Below, one piece after another: positions 17,812 to 27,246 of a stretch of 64,000 bases of DNA. Origin of the DNA: CBDVBE01 sp964543525 (GTDB lineage Bacteria > Fibrobacterota > Chitinivibrionia > Chitinivibrionales > JANQEN01); contig CAZIYW010000005.1 in assembly GCA_964543525.1 (NCBI GenBank), forward strand, positions 37,964 through 101,963, read 5' to 3'. Both the position numbers and the translations under genes were made by a program. Within the stretch, counting starts at the first letter, position 1; each line of letters opens with the position of its first letter. The notes beneath the pieces were generated by a model. The model was not told where the DNA came from, did no database searches, and saw nothing but the letters and a program-made list of their open reading frames with translations.

Positions 17812-18741
17812 ATGAAAAAAATTTCGGTTGTAATACCTTTATTAAACGAAGAAGGGAGTCTTCCGGAACTCATGAAGGCAATTGCCGGGGTAATGGATGA
17901 GCGCTCCTTTAACTACGAGGTATTATTTGTTGATGATGGGAGTACAGACTCGTCCTATACAGTGTGTTCGAGATTATATAATGAGTTCCCCGGTAAAGTC
18001 CGGGTGATACGATTCAGTCGAAATTACGGCAAATCAGCAGCTCTAAGCGCAGGAATGAAAAAGGCTGTGGGTGATATTATTGTTACGATGGATGCGGATT
18101 TACAGGATGATCCGGCGCTTATACCGGAGATGGTAGAAAAAATAGAAGAGGGGTGGGATGTTGTGTCAGGGTGGAAGAAGAAACGTTTTGATCCTCTTTT
18201 TACTAAAAATATTCCATCGAAATTTTTTAATGTTACTACGTCATTACTGTCCGGTTTGAAGCTGCATGATTTTAATTGCGGCTTTAAAGCGTATCGGGCC
18301 AGTGCAGCGAAATCACTGGAAATTTATGGCGAGCGGCATCGTTATCTTCCGGTGCTGGCCTACTGGAACGGCTATAAAGTAACGGAAATGATAGTTCCTC
18401 ATCATAAAAGAAAATATGGTAAGACGAAATTTGGTATGAACCGGTTTTTAAATGGTTTTTTTGATCTGTTGACCCTTCTGTTTTTACGGAAATATCTTGC
18501 AAATCCACTCCATTTTTTCGGTATACTCGGTATTGTATTCGGTATAACAGGATCGGCAATTCTCGGCTATTTTGGTATCCAGTGGATAATTCATCAGGAG
18601 ATGCATATTCGTCCTCTGGTACTGTTATCCATGGGCTCAATCATAATGGGAATCCAGTTTTTTTCAATTGGTTTAATTGGCGAGATGATTACAAATACCC
18701 AGCGAAAGAACATCTACACCATCCGTGACGAGTTAGAGTAA
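17812..18741 (+). CDS. GT2 glycosyltransferase of the DPM1/GtrB type
   Basis: About 309 residues. The frame is open from a TTG at 17749, but the ATG at 17812 has a GAAGAAGATA ribosome-binding region and yields the normal family start MKKISVVIPLLNEEGSL. The GT-A core has FVDDGSTDSSY, MDADLQDDPALIPEM (metal-binding DxD) and CGFKAYRA. Two C-terminal membrane helices (around 235-285) follow the amphipathic KYLANPLHFFG segment. Enzymes of this kind transfer a sugar to polyprenyl phosphate at the inner membrane, supplying periplasmic GT-C enzymes such as the DUF2723 or YfhO-like proteins nearby. That link is inference. Confidence 0.85.
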   Translation: MKKISVVIPLLNEEGSLPELMKAIAGVMDERSFNYEVLFVDDGSTDSSYTVCSRLYNEFPGKVRVIRFSRNYGKSAALSAGMKKAVGDIIVTMDADLQDDPALIPEMVEKIEEGWDVVSGWKKKRFDPLFTKNIPSKFFNVTTSLLSGLKLHDFNCGFKAYRASAAKSLEIYGERHRYLPVLAYWNGYKVTEMIVPHHKRKYGKTKFGMNRFLNGFFDLLTLLFLRKYLANPLHFFGILGIVFGITGSAILGYFGIQWIIHQEMHIRPLVLLSMGSIIMGIQFFSIGLIGEMITNTQRKNIYTIRDELE

Positions 18742-18744
18742 TAC

Positions 18745-19914
18745 ATGAAGATATGTTTTATTGGCTCCGTTTATCCCCGATCTCATGAAGACTCAGAAGT
18801 GCCCTGGTTGCGGAAGACGGTGAATTTATTACGAGAGGCCGGACATAATGTCGCGGTGTATGTACCGTCGTTTAGGGGGCTTCGTTCACACGAAATTGAC
18901 GGGTGCCCGGTAAAGCGATTCCGTTACTTTTTTGCACGGTGGGAAACCTTGACCCATGATGAAGGTGCCCCCAATAAGATTCACAGGTTCCATTACAAAT
19001 TCATCATGGTGTTTTATTTCTTTTTCGGAACTGTCGGATTGATACGGTTTCACCGAAGAGAGAAATTCGATATATTACATGTACACTGGCCCGCGCCTCA
19101 TGCGCTGTTTGCCTTTTTTGCCTCCATGGTTTGTAAAACAAAGATAGTTTTGAGCTTTTACACGGCAAGTCTGATGCTGGTAAAAAGATTCCCTTTTGTA
19201 AAATATTTACTTCGATTTTTTATCAGGCGCGCCGACCGGGTTATTGCCATTTCCACCTTTACAAAAAATCTGGTTAAAGATATTTACGATTGTCCGATAA
19301 CTATTATACCGTACGGGACGACTATTTCTCCTAAGAGTGAGGTGCCGCCACTGGTACCTAACCGAAAGATTCTCAGTGTCGGCAGGATGATTGAGCGAAA
19401 GGGTTTTCGTTATCTGATCCATGCCATGCCGATGGTGTTGAATGAGTGGCCCGATGCATCCCTTACCATTGTCGGTGGAGGGCCGGTTCGGGAGGATCTC
19501 ATTGCCTTATGCAAATCTCTCGGTATAGAAAAACAGGTCTCCCTGCCCGGCAAGATCCCGCAGGAGACACTCGAACAACTTTTTGCCGAATGTAATGTAT
19601 TTGTCCTTCCTTCAATTGTAGACAAACGGGGAGATACTGAAGGGCTGGGGGTCGTTCTTATTGAAGCGATGACCTATCACCGACCGGTTATCGGTACGGA
19701 TATCGGCGGCATTGTTGACATTGTGATTAATAATGAGACCGGTTTACTGGTAAGACAGCGGGATCCGCAGGCGCTCGCAGATGCTATCGACGCAATCTTC
19801 TCTGATCCTGAAAATGCAAAACGAATGGCAGAAAACGGTTATCATCATGCTCAGTCACAATTTTCATGGCAATCGGTAATAAAAAAGTTTGATGCAGTCT
19901 ATTCTTCCCTGTAG
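18745..19914 (+). CDS. GT4-family glycosyltransferase
   Basis: A 389-residue GT-B retaining glycosyltransferase. The N-terminal domain (MKICFIGSVYPRSHEDSEVP, with VHWPAPHALFAFFA near 115) binds the acceptor. The C-terminal domain has LSVGRMIERKGFRYLIHAM, LPGKIPQETLEQLF and the E-x7-E type nucleotide-sugar motif GDTEGLGVVLIEAMTYHRPV near 300. It follows the GT2 gene by three bases, so they are co-transcribed. Its position suggests assembly of a lipid-linked glycan. A short hairpin terminator follows. Confidence 0.88.
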   Translation: MKICFIGSVYPRSHEDSEVPWLRKTVNLLREAGHNVAVYVPSFRGLRSHEIDGCPVKRFRYFFARWETLTHDEGAPNKIHRFHYKFIMVFYFFFGTVGLIRFHRREKFDILHVHWPAPHALFAFFASMVCKTKIVLSFYTASLMLVKRFPFVKYLLRFFIRRADRVIAISTFTKNLVKDIYDCPITIIPYGTTISPKSEVPPLVPNRKILSVGRMIERKGFRYLIHAMPMVLNEWPDASLTIVGGGPVREDLIALCKSLGIEKQVSLPGKIPQETLEQLFAECNVFVLPSIVDKRGDTEGLGVVLIEAMTYHRPVIGTDIGGIVDIVINNETGLLVRQRDPQALADAIDAIFSDPENAKRMAENGYHHAQSQFSWQSVIKKFDAVYSSL

Positions 19915-19933
19915 TTACGGGTAGCCCAGTTAT

Positions 19934-19950
19934 CGGTACCTTACCGTTTT
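19934..19950 (+). terminator. Short hairpin terminator after GT4 gene
   Basis: A CGGTA-CCT-TACCG hairpin followed by TTTT, 20 bp after the GT4 stop. The stem is only five base pairs, so efficiency is uncertain. Confidence 0.5.
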
Positions 19951-19990
19951 CTATGCAACCGAATGAGTAACTGTTTACATGCTTAATCGC

Positions 19991-20019
19991 TTGATTTAAT
20001 GCTACCTTGAAAGTATCTT
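19991..20019 (+). promoter_or_regulatory. Candidate sigma-70-type promoter for the FecR-domain gene
   Basis: TTGATT (19991-19996) and TATCTT (20014-20019) with a 17-bp spacer, ending 49 bp before the start codon. The same two hexamers with the same spacing occur at 50923-50951. A second possible -10 (TATAAT) lies at 20040-20045 without a good -35. Confidence 0.4.
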
Positions 20020-20068
20020 AAAAACATAGACTGATACCTATAATATTATTCTTTTCAGGAGGCAGCTC

Positions 20069-22408
20069 ATGAACTGTAAAAAAATAGCGGTAGTGTTACT
20101 TCTTATGCTTACCACCTGGGTAGTGTCAGGAACACCAATTGCCTTTACAGTCAAATCAGGCCAATTGTTGGTGAAGAAGGCGGCGCAGTCTGAATGGACT
20201 ACTATTGACAGCTCGATAGAGATTGTGTCGAGTGATTCCGTTAGAGTAGACTCCGGTGGGGAAGCGGAGTGCATCATTTTCGATGTGATTGCTCTCAAAT
20301 GTAAAGATTCGTGTCTATTTATAATTAATGCGGATGAGAAAAAAGCATCGCTGACTTTGATACGGGGACAGATCTTTTTTAATAAGGAAATGGCCGCGGG
20401 TGACATCACTTTCGAAGTAAAGGCCAAGGGGTGCATTTTTACCCCTGTCGGGACGGCGGCGGCTGTTAAAATCACGCCAAAAGGTGATCCGAGTATCGCG
20501 GTCCTCAGGGGCAATATGCGTCTGACTAAACCTGACGGAGGCACCGTGGATGTTAGTGCGGGCAATTACTGTACCTTTAACGTATCGGCAAATGCATTTA
20601 CACCTGTGAAACCGCTTCCGCCCAAGGCTGTTGAAGCTCTTGAGTCGTGGTCGGGGGTAATCCGGGAGGAGACGGCATTACAAGCCAAAGAAGAGGGTAA
20701 AACGGAGGAAGCACCTGCTTTGCAGGCTGTGGCTGCCGAAACACCTTCCGCTCCTGTGGCTGATCCTTCTACTGAAAAAACTACGGAGCCGCCATCAGAA
20801 ACACCTGTGGAAAAACCTGTCTCTGAGGCTCCCAAGGAGGAGGAAAAAGAGGAGCATGTAAAGGAACAGGCTGACGTTGCCAAACCCGCTTCTCCTGCCG
20901 GCGCTGAAAAACAAGCTGAAAAAGAGGCTCCTGCGGAGGAGAAACCTGAAAAAGGGAAAAAAGAGCCGGACAAACCACAGTGGGAGATCAGCGCCGGCAT
21001 GGTTACTGTCGATAATGAACAATGGACCCGCATTGCCTTTGGGGTCGATGTCCCTATCTGGCGTTTTGGGATTTTCTTTGATCTTGAATTATTTCTTGAT
21101 GCACAGGGAAATTTCTCGAATAAAGGTTGGGATTTCAGCAGTGGAAAGGAAGCCGGGTATTCACTTCTGAGAAAGATACGTTACATTCGCTTTAACCATC
21201 CGGGAGATCCGGTGTTTATAAAGCTTGGCGGTCTTGATAATGTAACTTTCGGCTACGGGTTTGTTGTTGATCGGTTCACCAATATGCTTCATTATCCCGG
21301 TGAGAAGCTGTTCGGCTTACAGTTCGATCTGAATGATCTAAGTCCCGTCGGGATTTCTCTACAGACACTAATACCGGATTTCAAGGATTTTCCCAATGAT
21401 GGCGGTATTCTTGCTGCCCGGTTGGCATTTAAACCTTTTAAGATGACGGAAAAGCCGGTTCTTGGCGGTTTATCGCTGGCGGCAACCGTAGCATCGGACC
21501 TGAACCAGTATGCACCGGCGAGAGACTGGGATTATTCCCTGCATGGAAGTAAATGGGACAGGGATGAAGACAATGTGACCGACAGTACCTATTTGTATAA
21601 CATGTATAAAGATTATCCCTATTACGATGATTTGGTTCAGGCTCACAAGAATCTGGGCGATTATGATACCAAGGTTGAGCATAAGGATGAATGGGCTAAG
21701 TCTGCGGAGAATAAGGTTGTTGTTCTGGGCGGCGATCTCATTGCACCGATAGTCAACTCGAAATTAGTAAATCTTGATTTGTACGGGCAGGCCGGTGTGA
21801 TGGTCGACGACGAGAATGACGATCAGTTTTACAAGGGGTGGGGTATCGGTGCTCCCGGTGTTGGTTTGACAGTCGGGCCGGTATGGGCGCGTCTTGAATA
21901 CCGTCGTGTTGAGGACTACTTTGAGCCCGGCTATTTCGGCACCTATTATCTGGACGAGCGTATTAAGCGAACGCCGAATGTATATGTCAAGGAAGATTCC
22001 CTTCCGCCGAATGATTTAAACGGTGTGTTTGGTCTGTGTGGTGTTAATATCAAGAATTTTGTAACTCTGAGCGGAACATATCAGCGGCTGATTGGTGGCG
22101 AAGGTGAAGATAAGGTGTTGGATCAGCGTGCAGAGGGCGAGGCAAATGTCGGTAGCGCCATACTTGAGAGAATACCAAAAATAAATAAAGTTGGTTGCTT
22201 TTTTTATCAGACCCATATTGATAAAAAAAAGAACCGTCCGTTCTTTTATCAATCGCCGTACACCTTCTGGGGATACCGTCTCGGTGTTGAAGTGTTTCAG
22301 GGCGCCTCGGTTATCTGGGAAACGCGGTACGGCTGGAAATGGAATAGTGACGGTGATGAACTTGTTGATGACAAAACGGTGACTATTCAGGCAGCGCTTA
22401 CCTTTTGA
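20069..22408 (+). CDS. FecR-domain outer-membrane/envelope protein with Pro-Glu-Lys linker
   Basis: 779 residues. An AGGAGG ribosome-binding site fixes the ATG. A signal peptide (about 1-23) is followed by a FecR domain (about 25-185) with VKSGQLLVKKA, the GTAAAVKITPKGDPSIAVLRG core and VDVSAGNYC. A low-complexity Pro/Glu/Lys/Ala linker (about 205-305) leads into a ~450-residue region of alternating aromatic strands (WTRIAFGVDVPIW, FFDLELFLDAQG, YGFVVDRFTNML) ending in an aromatic-rich strand, consistent with an outer-membrane beta-barrel. Stand-alone FecR domains often bind periplasmic partners. No iron-uptake sigma or receptor gene lies beside it, so the classical Fec role is unlikely. Exact function unknown. 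Confidence 0.8.
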   Translation: MNCKKIAVVLLLMLTTWVVSGTPIAFTVKSGQLLVKKAAQSEWTTIDSSIEIVSSDSVRVDSGGEAECIIFDVIALKCKDSCLFIINADEKKASLTLIRGQIFFNKEMAAGDITFEVKAKGCIFTPVGTAAAVKITPKGDPSIAVLRGNMRLTKPDGGTVDVSAGNYCTFNVSANAFTPVKPLPPKAVEALESWSGVIREETALQAKEEGKTEEAPALQAVAAETPSAPVADPSTEKTTEPPSETPVEKPVSEAPKEEEKEEHVKEQADVAKPASPAGAEKQAEKEAPAEEKPEKGKKEPDKPQWEISAGMVTVDNEQWTRIAFGVDVPIWRFGIFFDLELFLDAQGNFSNKGWDFSSGKEAGYSLLRKIRYIRFNHPGDPVFIKLGGLDNVTFGYGFVVDRFTNMLHYPGEKLFGLQFDLNDLSPVGISLQTLIPDFKDFPNDGGILAARLAFKPFKMTEKPVLGGLSLAATVASDLNQYAPARDWDYSLHGSKWDRDEDNVTDSTYLYNMYKDYPYYDDLVQAHKNLGDYDTKVEHKDEWAKSAENKVVVLGGDLIAPIVNSKLVNLDLYGQAGVMVDDENDDQFYKGWGIGAPGVGLTVGPVWARLEYRRVEDYFEPGYFGTYYLDERIKRTPNVYVKEDSLPPNDLNGVFGLCGVNIKNFVTLSGTYQRLIGGEGEDKVLDQRAEGEANVGSAILERIPKINKVGCFFYQTHIDKKKNRPFFYQSPYTFWGYRLGVEVFQGASVIWETRYGWKWNSDGDELVDDKTVTIQAALTF

Positions 22409-22440
22409 TGAAAAGACATATTATTAACCAGCGCATACAA

Positions 22441-22466
22441 GGGAGGAGAAAGGCTCCTCCCTTTTT
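22441..22466 (+). terminator. Strong rho-independent terminator
   Basis: An 8-bp perfect stem GGGAGGAG/CTCCTCCC with a five-base loop, followed by a T-rich run, 32 bp after the FecR-domain gene. Confidence 0.9.
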
Positions 22467-22613
22467 CTTAACATATAAACATATTCATGGGTCGAAATAT
22501 TGTGACACAGATAAGAGTTTTATCCCTTTTAATCATGCATAACAAATATCATTTTATAACAATAGCAGAATTGTCCTTATATTATTACAGATAGTTGATT
22601 AGCTGCTGAAATC

Positions 22614-24105
22614 ATGTCTTATACATCACCATTACTGGACAGGGCGCGAAAAGAGAGTACAAGGAATAGTTTCTCCATTCCCCGCCGGGGCAGGATACGG
22701 TTAATCCTTTTACTCGTCCTCTGTGGGCTTGGCGGGTGGTGGCATTTCGTTTACAGACAATCGTCACCGGCAAATAAAGATGAATCGACTCCGCAAAAGG
22801 ACTCCGTGGTCACTTCAGTCAAATCGGCGGCACAGAAAAAGAAATCAAAAACAGTTACAAAGGACAAGCCTGAAAAAAAAGTATNNNNNNNNNNTGAAGC
22901 ATACGAAGAAATTGACCTATGCGGATGTTGAAAATCTGTTGAGAAAGATTCCGCCCCGCTTATCCCATGCCGTGGATACTATTCATTTAAAAAATGACGG
23001 CTATATTATTCATTACAGTATTGATACGGCACTGCAGCGTTCAGGCAGGGAGTATTTCAGACGATACCACCCCAAATACGGTGCGCTGGTTGTTATGGAG
23101 CCGGTATCGGGGAGAATTTTATCACTGGTTTCCTATACGAATGACGGTGAAGTTTCACTGGGAAGGAATCTGTATTGCCGGAGTTTGTTCCCGGCTGCGT
23201 CAATATTTAAAACAATCGCAGCGGCTGGTGCTATTGAAAAAAACGGATTACACCCTGACAGTAAACTGAAGACGCACGGCAGGAATCATACTCTATACAA
23301 CTCACAGTTAAAAAAGAATCTCGATACTTATCGTGAAATAACGCTGAAGGAAGCTTATGCTTATTCTATTAATCCGGTATTTGGAAGAATAGGGATATAT
23401 ATGCTGGGTGCGGATGGTCTTAATGAGTATGCCGTCAAGTTCGGCTTTAATTCTGATGTCCCTTTTGAACTTGACAATGAGAAACCTCTGTTTATTTATC
23501 CCGATAGTGCCTTTGCAGTCGCTGAAGTCGCTTCGGGATTTAACCGGCGCACTACTATTTCACCGCTGTTCGGTGCGATGATTGCCGCCTGTATTTCTTC
23601 AAAAGGCAGAATATTTGCCCCTACCCTTGTCGATAGTATTACGAATTTAAAGTCCCGCAGAAAAATATATACCCGAAAACGGGTATTATGGAGAATGCCG
23701 ATTCAGGAGGAGACTGCTGATTTGCTGGTTGAACTGATGCGTGATGTCACCCGGTACGGTACATCCAGAAAATCATTTCGATATCTTAAAAAATCATTTC
23801 GTTTTAAAGATATAGACTATGGAGGGAAAACGGGCAGTATCGATAAAGAAGGCATGGGGAAGGTTGACTGGTTTATCGGTTTCAGCCGTCATAAAGATGA
23901 TGCGACTCAGCACATAGCCGTTGCTGTCCTGACGGTCCACGGCGATTACTGGACTGTCCATTCCAGTTTCGTCGGAGCGGAGATCATGAGGAAGTATATA
24001 CGAAAAATCCAGATAGCCCGGAAAACAGCTCAAGATGGAAAACCTGATTCTCCACCAACGGTTAAAAAAGTATCAAAAAATTCCCGAACATCAGCAAATG
24101 GATAA
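22614..24105 (+). CDS. Penicillin-binding protein, transpeptidase domain only (interrupted by assembly gap)
   Basis: The gene is split by ten N at 22885-22894. Before the gap the frame starting at 22614 gives a cytosolic N-terminus, one membrane helix (about 31-47) and a Lys-rich segment. After the gap the coding frame differs by one, so the number of N does not equal the real gap, and the ten N are probably a placeholder. The C-terminal part is a penicillin-binding transpeptidase with the serine motif SIFK (inside LFPAASIFKTIAAAG), YSIN as the SxN motif and GGKTGS as the KTG motif. There is no glycosyltransferase domain. It cross-links peptidoglycan or acts as a carboxypeptidase in the periplasm. 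Treat the frameshift as an assembly artefact, not a pseudogene. Confidence 0.8.
22885..22894. other. Run of ten N (assembly gap)
   Basis: Ten undetermined bases inside the PBP gene, within a lysine-rich, A-rich stretch. The reading frame shifts across it. Confidence 0.98.
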
Positions 24106-24132
24106 TTACTTGATGGAAAGTTGTCGCCTGAT

Positions 24133-25044
24133 ATGAGTACTACAAGCCCGGAATTCAGATCCGCATTTATCGCATTGATTGGACGGCCGAACAGCGGCAA
24201 ATCCAGCCTCCTGAATACCGTTCTTGAAGAGAATATCTCAATTGTTACGCCGATGCCGCAAACAACACAGCGTCCGGTGCGAGGTATTTATAATGGTGAT
24301 GGATACCAGCTAGTGTTTATCGACACTCCCGGCTTTCACCGTGGAAAGCACGCGCTGAACAAATCTATGTATAACCTGGCAGTTAAAATTTTTTCTGATG
24401 CGGGCATCGATATTCTCTGTTATATTGTTGATCTTTCCCGTCGGTTTGGCAGGGAAGAAGCTGAAATAGTACGCCTGGTGGAAGAGATAAAAATACCGGT
24501 ATGTATCGTTTTTAATAAAATGGATTTGTGTAAATCGGTGAAATCCGTTACCGAACAGTTTTACACCGAATACCCAGGCCTGCGCCAATTTCCCAGGGTG
24601 ATTATAAGTGCTGTTTCTCCTGAAGCAAAGGTGCATTTTCTTGACACAATCGAGCCGTTGCTACCGGTCGGCCCTCAATATTACCCGCCGGACCATATAA
24701 CCGATGCCAATCTCCGTTTTTTTGCCGCCGAGTTCATTCGTAAGCAGATTATTGATTTGACCTGTGAAGAGGTTCCGCATGCTTCCTGCGTAGAAATAGA
24801 GGATTATAAGGAGTATGAAACCGGTCATGAAATAACCGCAACCATTCATGTTGAGACACAGGGACAGAAGGGAATACTCATAGGAAAAAAAGGAAGTATG
24901 ATTACCCGGATCAGAAAGAAAGCAGCTGAAGTATTGCAGCTATTAACCGGTAGTAAAGTAAAAATTACCTGCCATGTGAAAGTGTCACCCGGATGGCGTG
25001 ATAATGTGCAATTTTTATCTTCAATTGGATTGCGGGTGAAATAA
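24133..25044 (+). CDS. era: GTPase Era
   Basis: Era binds the 3' end of 16S rRNA and acts in 30S ribosome maturation. The ATG at 24133 gives 303 residues; a TTG at 24121 in frame is possible but has a GGAAAG element directly against it. The GTPase domain shows G1 GRPNSGKS (17-24), TTQRPVRGI (G2), DTPG (64-67) and NKMD (128-131). The C-terminal KH domain has GQKGILIGKKGSMITRI. Length and motifs are typical. It lies 27 bp after the PBP gene and converges on the glycosyltransferase operon with only 16 bp between stop codons. Confidence 0.95.
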   Translation: MSTTSPEFRSAFIALIGRPNSGKSSLLNTVLEENISIVTPMPQTTQRPVRGIYNGDGYQLVFIDTPGFHRGKHALNKSMYNLAVKIFSDAGIDILCYIVDLSRRFGREEAEIVRLVEEIKIPVCIVFNKMDLCKSVKSVTEQFYTEYPGLRQFPRVIISAVSPEAKVHFLDTIEPLLPVGPQYYPPDHITDANLRFFAAEFIRKQIIDLTCEEVPHASCVEIEDYKEYETGHEITATIHVETQGQKGILIGKKGSMITRIRKKAAEVLQLLTGSKVKITCHVKVSPGWRDNVQFLSSIGLRVK

Positions 25045-25060
25045 AGGGCGCAAACGGCGC

Positions 25061-26116
25061 TTATTTATAAAGTGCGGCAACCTTCCTTCCGGAATCTTTG
25101 CTCATTTCCCAGTAGTGTGATTTCCCATGATGAGATAAGGTAATCCATTTTTTCTGATTAGCTGCAAGTTCTTCCATTCCTTCGGTAATGGCAGAAGTAT
25201 CAAGAGGATTGACAAAGAGGGCGTATTGATCGCAGATTTCTTTCAGGCTTGGTATATCGGATACCAGCAACGGACACCCATGTATCATTGCCTCAACAGG
25301 CGGTAGACCGAGGCCTTCATGAAGAGAGCAGAAAATAAGACCGCCGGCATGCAGCAGATGAAAGGAATACTGTGACATATCCTCAAATTTTATGAACCCC
25401 GGTACCGTGTCCGGCAGTTCCTCTTCAGGGTCAATATCACCAAGTACTATCAGTTTATAGTAATCATGATTTTCCTTAAAGGCACAGAACGCTTCAATGG
25501 TTCTTCTGAGATTTTTATGCACGGATCCGCCGAGTGTAATAAAGTAAGGCTCACGCGTATCCGGGGTTTCGTGATGTCCACAGGGGAGCGGAGCATAGAC
25601 GACGTGAGTAGTACTTTTACTTTTCGGAATTACTCGATGTAAATCATTCCTGGTTGCGTCAGATATACAGAGGACGTCGGCACATTGCCGTATCAGCTTT
25701 TTCTGCATATACCAGTACCGGGTATTCCGTTTCGATTCTGCGAAAGGCACATCATTCCACAATTCCACCCCCAGATCATAGACTGTTCCAACAACCTTGC
25801 AGTGATGGATTAGTCCCATGCCGACTGAGTGGATAGGGCCGAGACATATCCAGTAATGAAATATATCGATGTTATATCGGAGGATGAGATAAGGGATTCG
25901 ATACAGAGCCTGTTTCCAGGAGCACGACGTATAGGGGATCCATCTGACCGGCCATGATTTTATATCGTTCGGTAACTTTTTACGATCCGCCCATACATAT
26001 ATGACCGCCGATGGATTTTCCCTGAGGACAGCTTCAGCCAGATAGCGGGTATAGACGCCAACGCCACGTGAACCGTAGCCATAAGAAAATAGGCGGAAAT
26101 CCCATAGAATTCTCAT
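25061..26116 (-). CDS. GT4-family glycosyltransferase
   Basis: A 351-residue retaining glycosyltransferase, last gene of the 20-kb minus-strand locus. The N-terminus MRILWDFRLFSYGYGSRGVG has the glycine-rich loop typical of GT4 mannosyltransferase-like enzymes. The C-terminal domain has FITLGGSVHKNLRRTIEAF and the donor-binding motif SLHEGLGLPPVEAMIHG near 268-284. Its ATG overlaps the stop of the preceding GT gene by four bases (ATGA). It probably adds one sugar of the exported polysaccharide repeat unit; donor unknown. Confidence 0.88.
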   Translation of the reverse strand: MRILWDFRLFSYGYGSRGVGVYTRYLAEAVLRENPSAVIYVWADRKKLPNDIKSWPVRWIPYTSCSWKQALYRIPYLILRYNIDIFHYWICLGPIHSVGMGLIHHCKVVGTVYDLGVELWNDVPFAESKRNTRYWYMQKKLIRQCADVLCISDATRNDLHRVIPKSKSTTHVVYAPLPCGHHETPDTREPYFITLGGSVHKNLRRTIEAFCAFKENHDYYKLIVLGDIDPEEELPDTVPGFIKFEDMSQYSFHLLHAGGLIFCSLHEGLGLPPVEAMIHGCPLLVSDIPSLKEICDQYALFVNPLDTSAITEGMEELAANQKKWITLSHHGKSHYWEMSKDSGRKVAALYK

Positions 26117-27213
26117 ACGATCAGGTCCTTATATACTGCAATGACGCGCTCGGCCATTTTTACATAGGAGACAGTGTCAATATACTTCTCGATTTCATGC
26201 AAGTGTGTTTGCCGCACAGATTCATCGGAAAGTAGTAGCTGTATTTTCTCTATAACGCTGCTGCAATCGGGCGCACTGAGAGCGAGAATCGGCGCATCCC
26301 GGGCCAGTTCCCGGGTATAGGGAAGGTCGGTGGCGATGATGAGCCGGCGGGCGCCGATCGCGGTGGCAAGGCTTGCCGAAGTACTGCGCACTTTTAAAAG
26401 CGCCAGATATATATCTGTATCATTAAGCAATTCAGCACGCTCCTCCACCGGTACCCAGCCGGTAATGGTAAAGGCATCATTCCACGAGTGCGCCTGAATC
26501 TCACTGTTTAACTCATTCGGCAGTGAAGCATCCTCATCTCTTCGGATACCGCCAATCCAGGTAAAACGCCAGGGAACGGTAAGCTTGTCAAGAACCTGAA
26601 AAAGCAATGGATAATCATAATGACGAGTTAAAAATCCATGTGAGGCGAGATGGAGTGTATGGTTATACATAAAAGGTTTGTTCGCAGACGTAGTGAGAGA
26701 TGTTACCGGAAGAGGGATTACCGTTATTTTTTTTGCTTCAACCCCTTTTTGTATAAGCGTATCCCTGTGAACATCCGCATGAACCAGTACTCTATCGGCG
26801 AAAAAATTCCGCTGCAGATCATACGTGTAAGAAGTTTGATACGGATGACGGCGATCATAGAGCCATTCTTTAATGGTACGTATACATCCCGGACCGCTTA
26901 TCCCGGAACGGGGAAACACATCGGGGAATTCATCATATATTTCATGAAGGGTTACGACAACCGGTTTTGTAAGTAATGAGCAGAGTCGTGCGAATGTTTT
27001 CACTCCGTACTTTATAAAAAAAGAGGGTTCGTACTGTATATGAATGCAGTCGCAACTGTTAAGTTCGGCGGCTGTGAGTTTTGGATGAGAACAGCATGCG
27101 TCGATATCAAAGACCTTAAGGTCAATACGATCTGCAAGAGCATGGACATACTCCTGAGAGTAAAATGATATACCGCACTTTTGATTAACCGGATAAAGCC
27201 AGACAATTTTCAT
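26113..27213 (-). CDS. GT4-like glycosyltransferase
   Basis: 366 residues with GT-B layout. The N-terminus KIVWLYPVNQKCGISFYSQE is followed by IHIQYEPSFFIKYG and VVVTLHEIYDEFPDVF, as in GT4 enzymes that start with a Gly-rich acceptor loop. Further on, ITVIPLPV links the two domains and FTITGWVPVEERAELLNDTD matches the C-terminal domain. The usual E-x7-E motif is weak here (LKVRSTSASLATAIGARR), so activity may differ from the downstream GT4. Part of the same operon, 33 bp after the deacetylase and overlapping the next GT by four bases. Confidence 0.78.
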   Translation of the reverse strand: MKIVWLYPVNQKCGISFYSQEYVHALADRIDLKVFDIDACCSHPKLTAAELNSCDCIHIQYEPSFFIKYGVKTFARLCSLLTKPVVVTLHEIYDEFPDVFPRSGISGPGCIRTIKEWLYDRRHPYQTSYTYDLQRNFFADRVLVHADVHRDTLIQKGVEAKKITVIPLPVTSLTTSANKPFMYNHTLHLASHGFLTRHYDYPLLFQVLDKLTVPWRFTWIGGIRRDEDASLPNELNSEIQAHSWNDAFTITGWVPVEERAELLNDTDIYLALLKVRSTSASLATAIGARRLIIATDLPYTRELARDAPILALSAPDCSSVIEKIQLLLSDESVRQTHLHEIEKYIDTVSYVKMAERVIAVYKDLIV

Positions 27214-27246
27214 AATGATATATGCCCGAAAATATGTACACTGACA

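Noticed and set aside
20566..21033. Long antisense ORFs opposite the Pro/Glu/Lys linker of the FecR-domain gene
   Set aside because: Low-complexity Ser/Phe-rich translations produced by the repetitive coding strand; no start signals.
25045..25060. GCGC inverted repeat between era and the convergent GT4 gene as a terminator
   Set aside because: Only a four-base-pair stem with no proper T tract.
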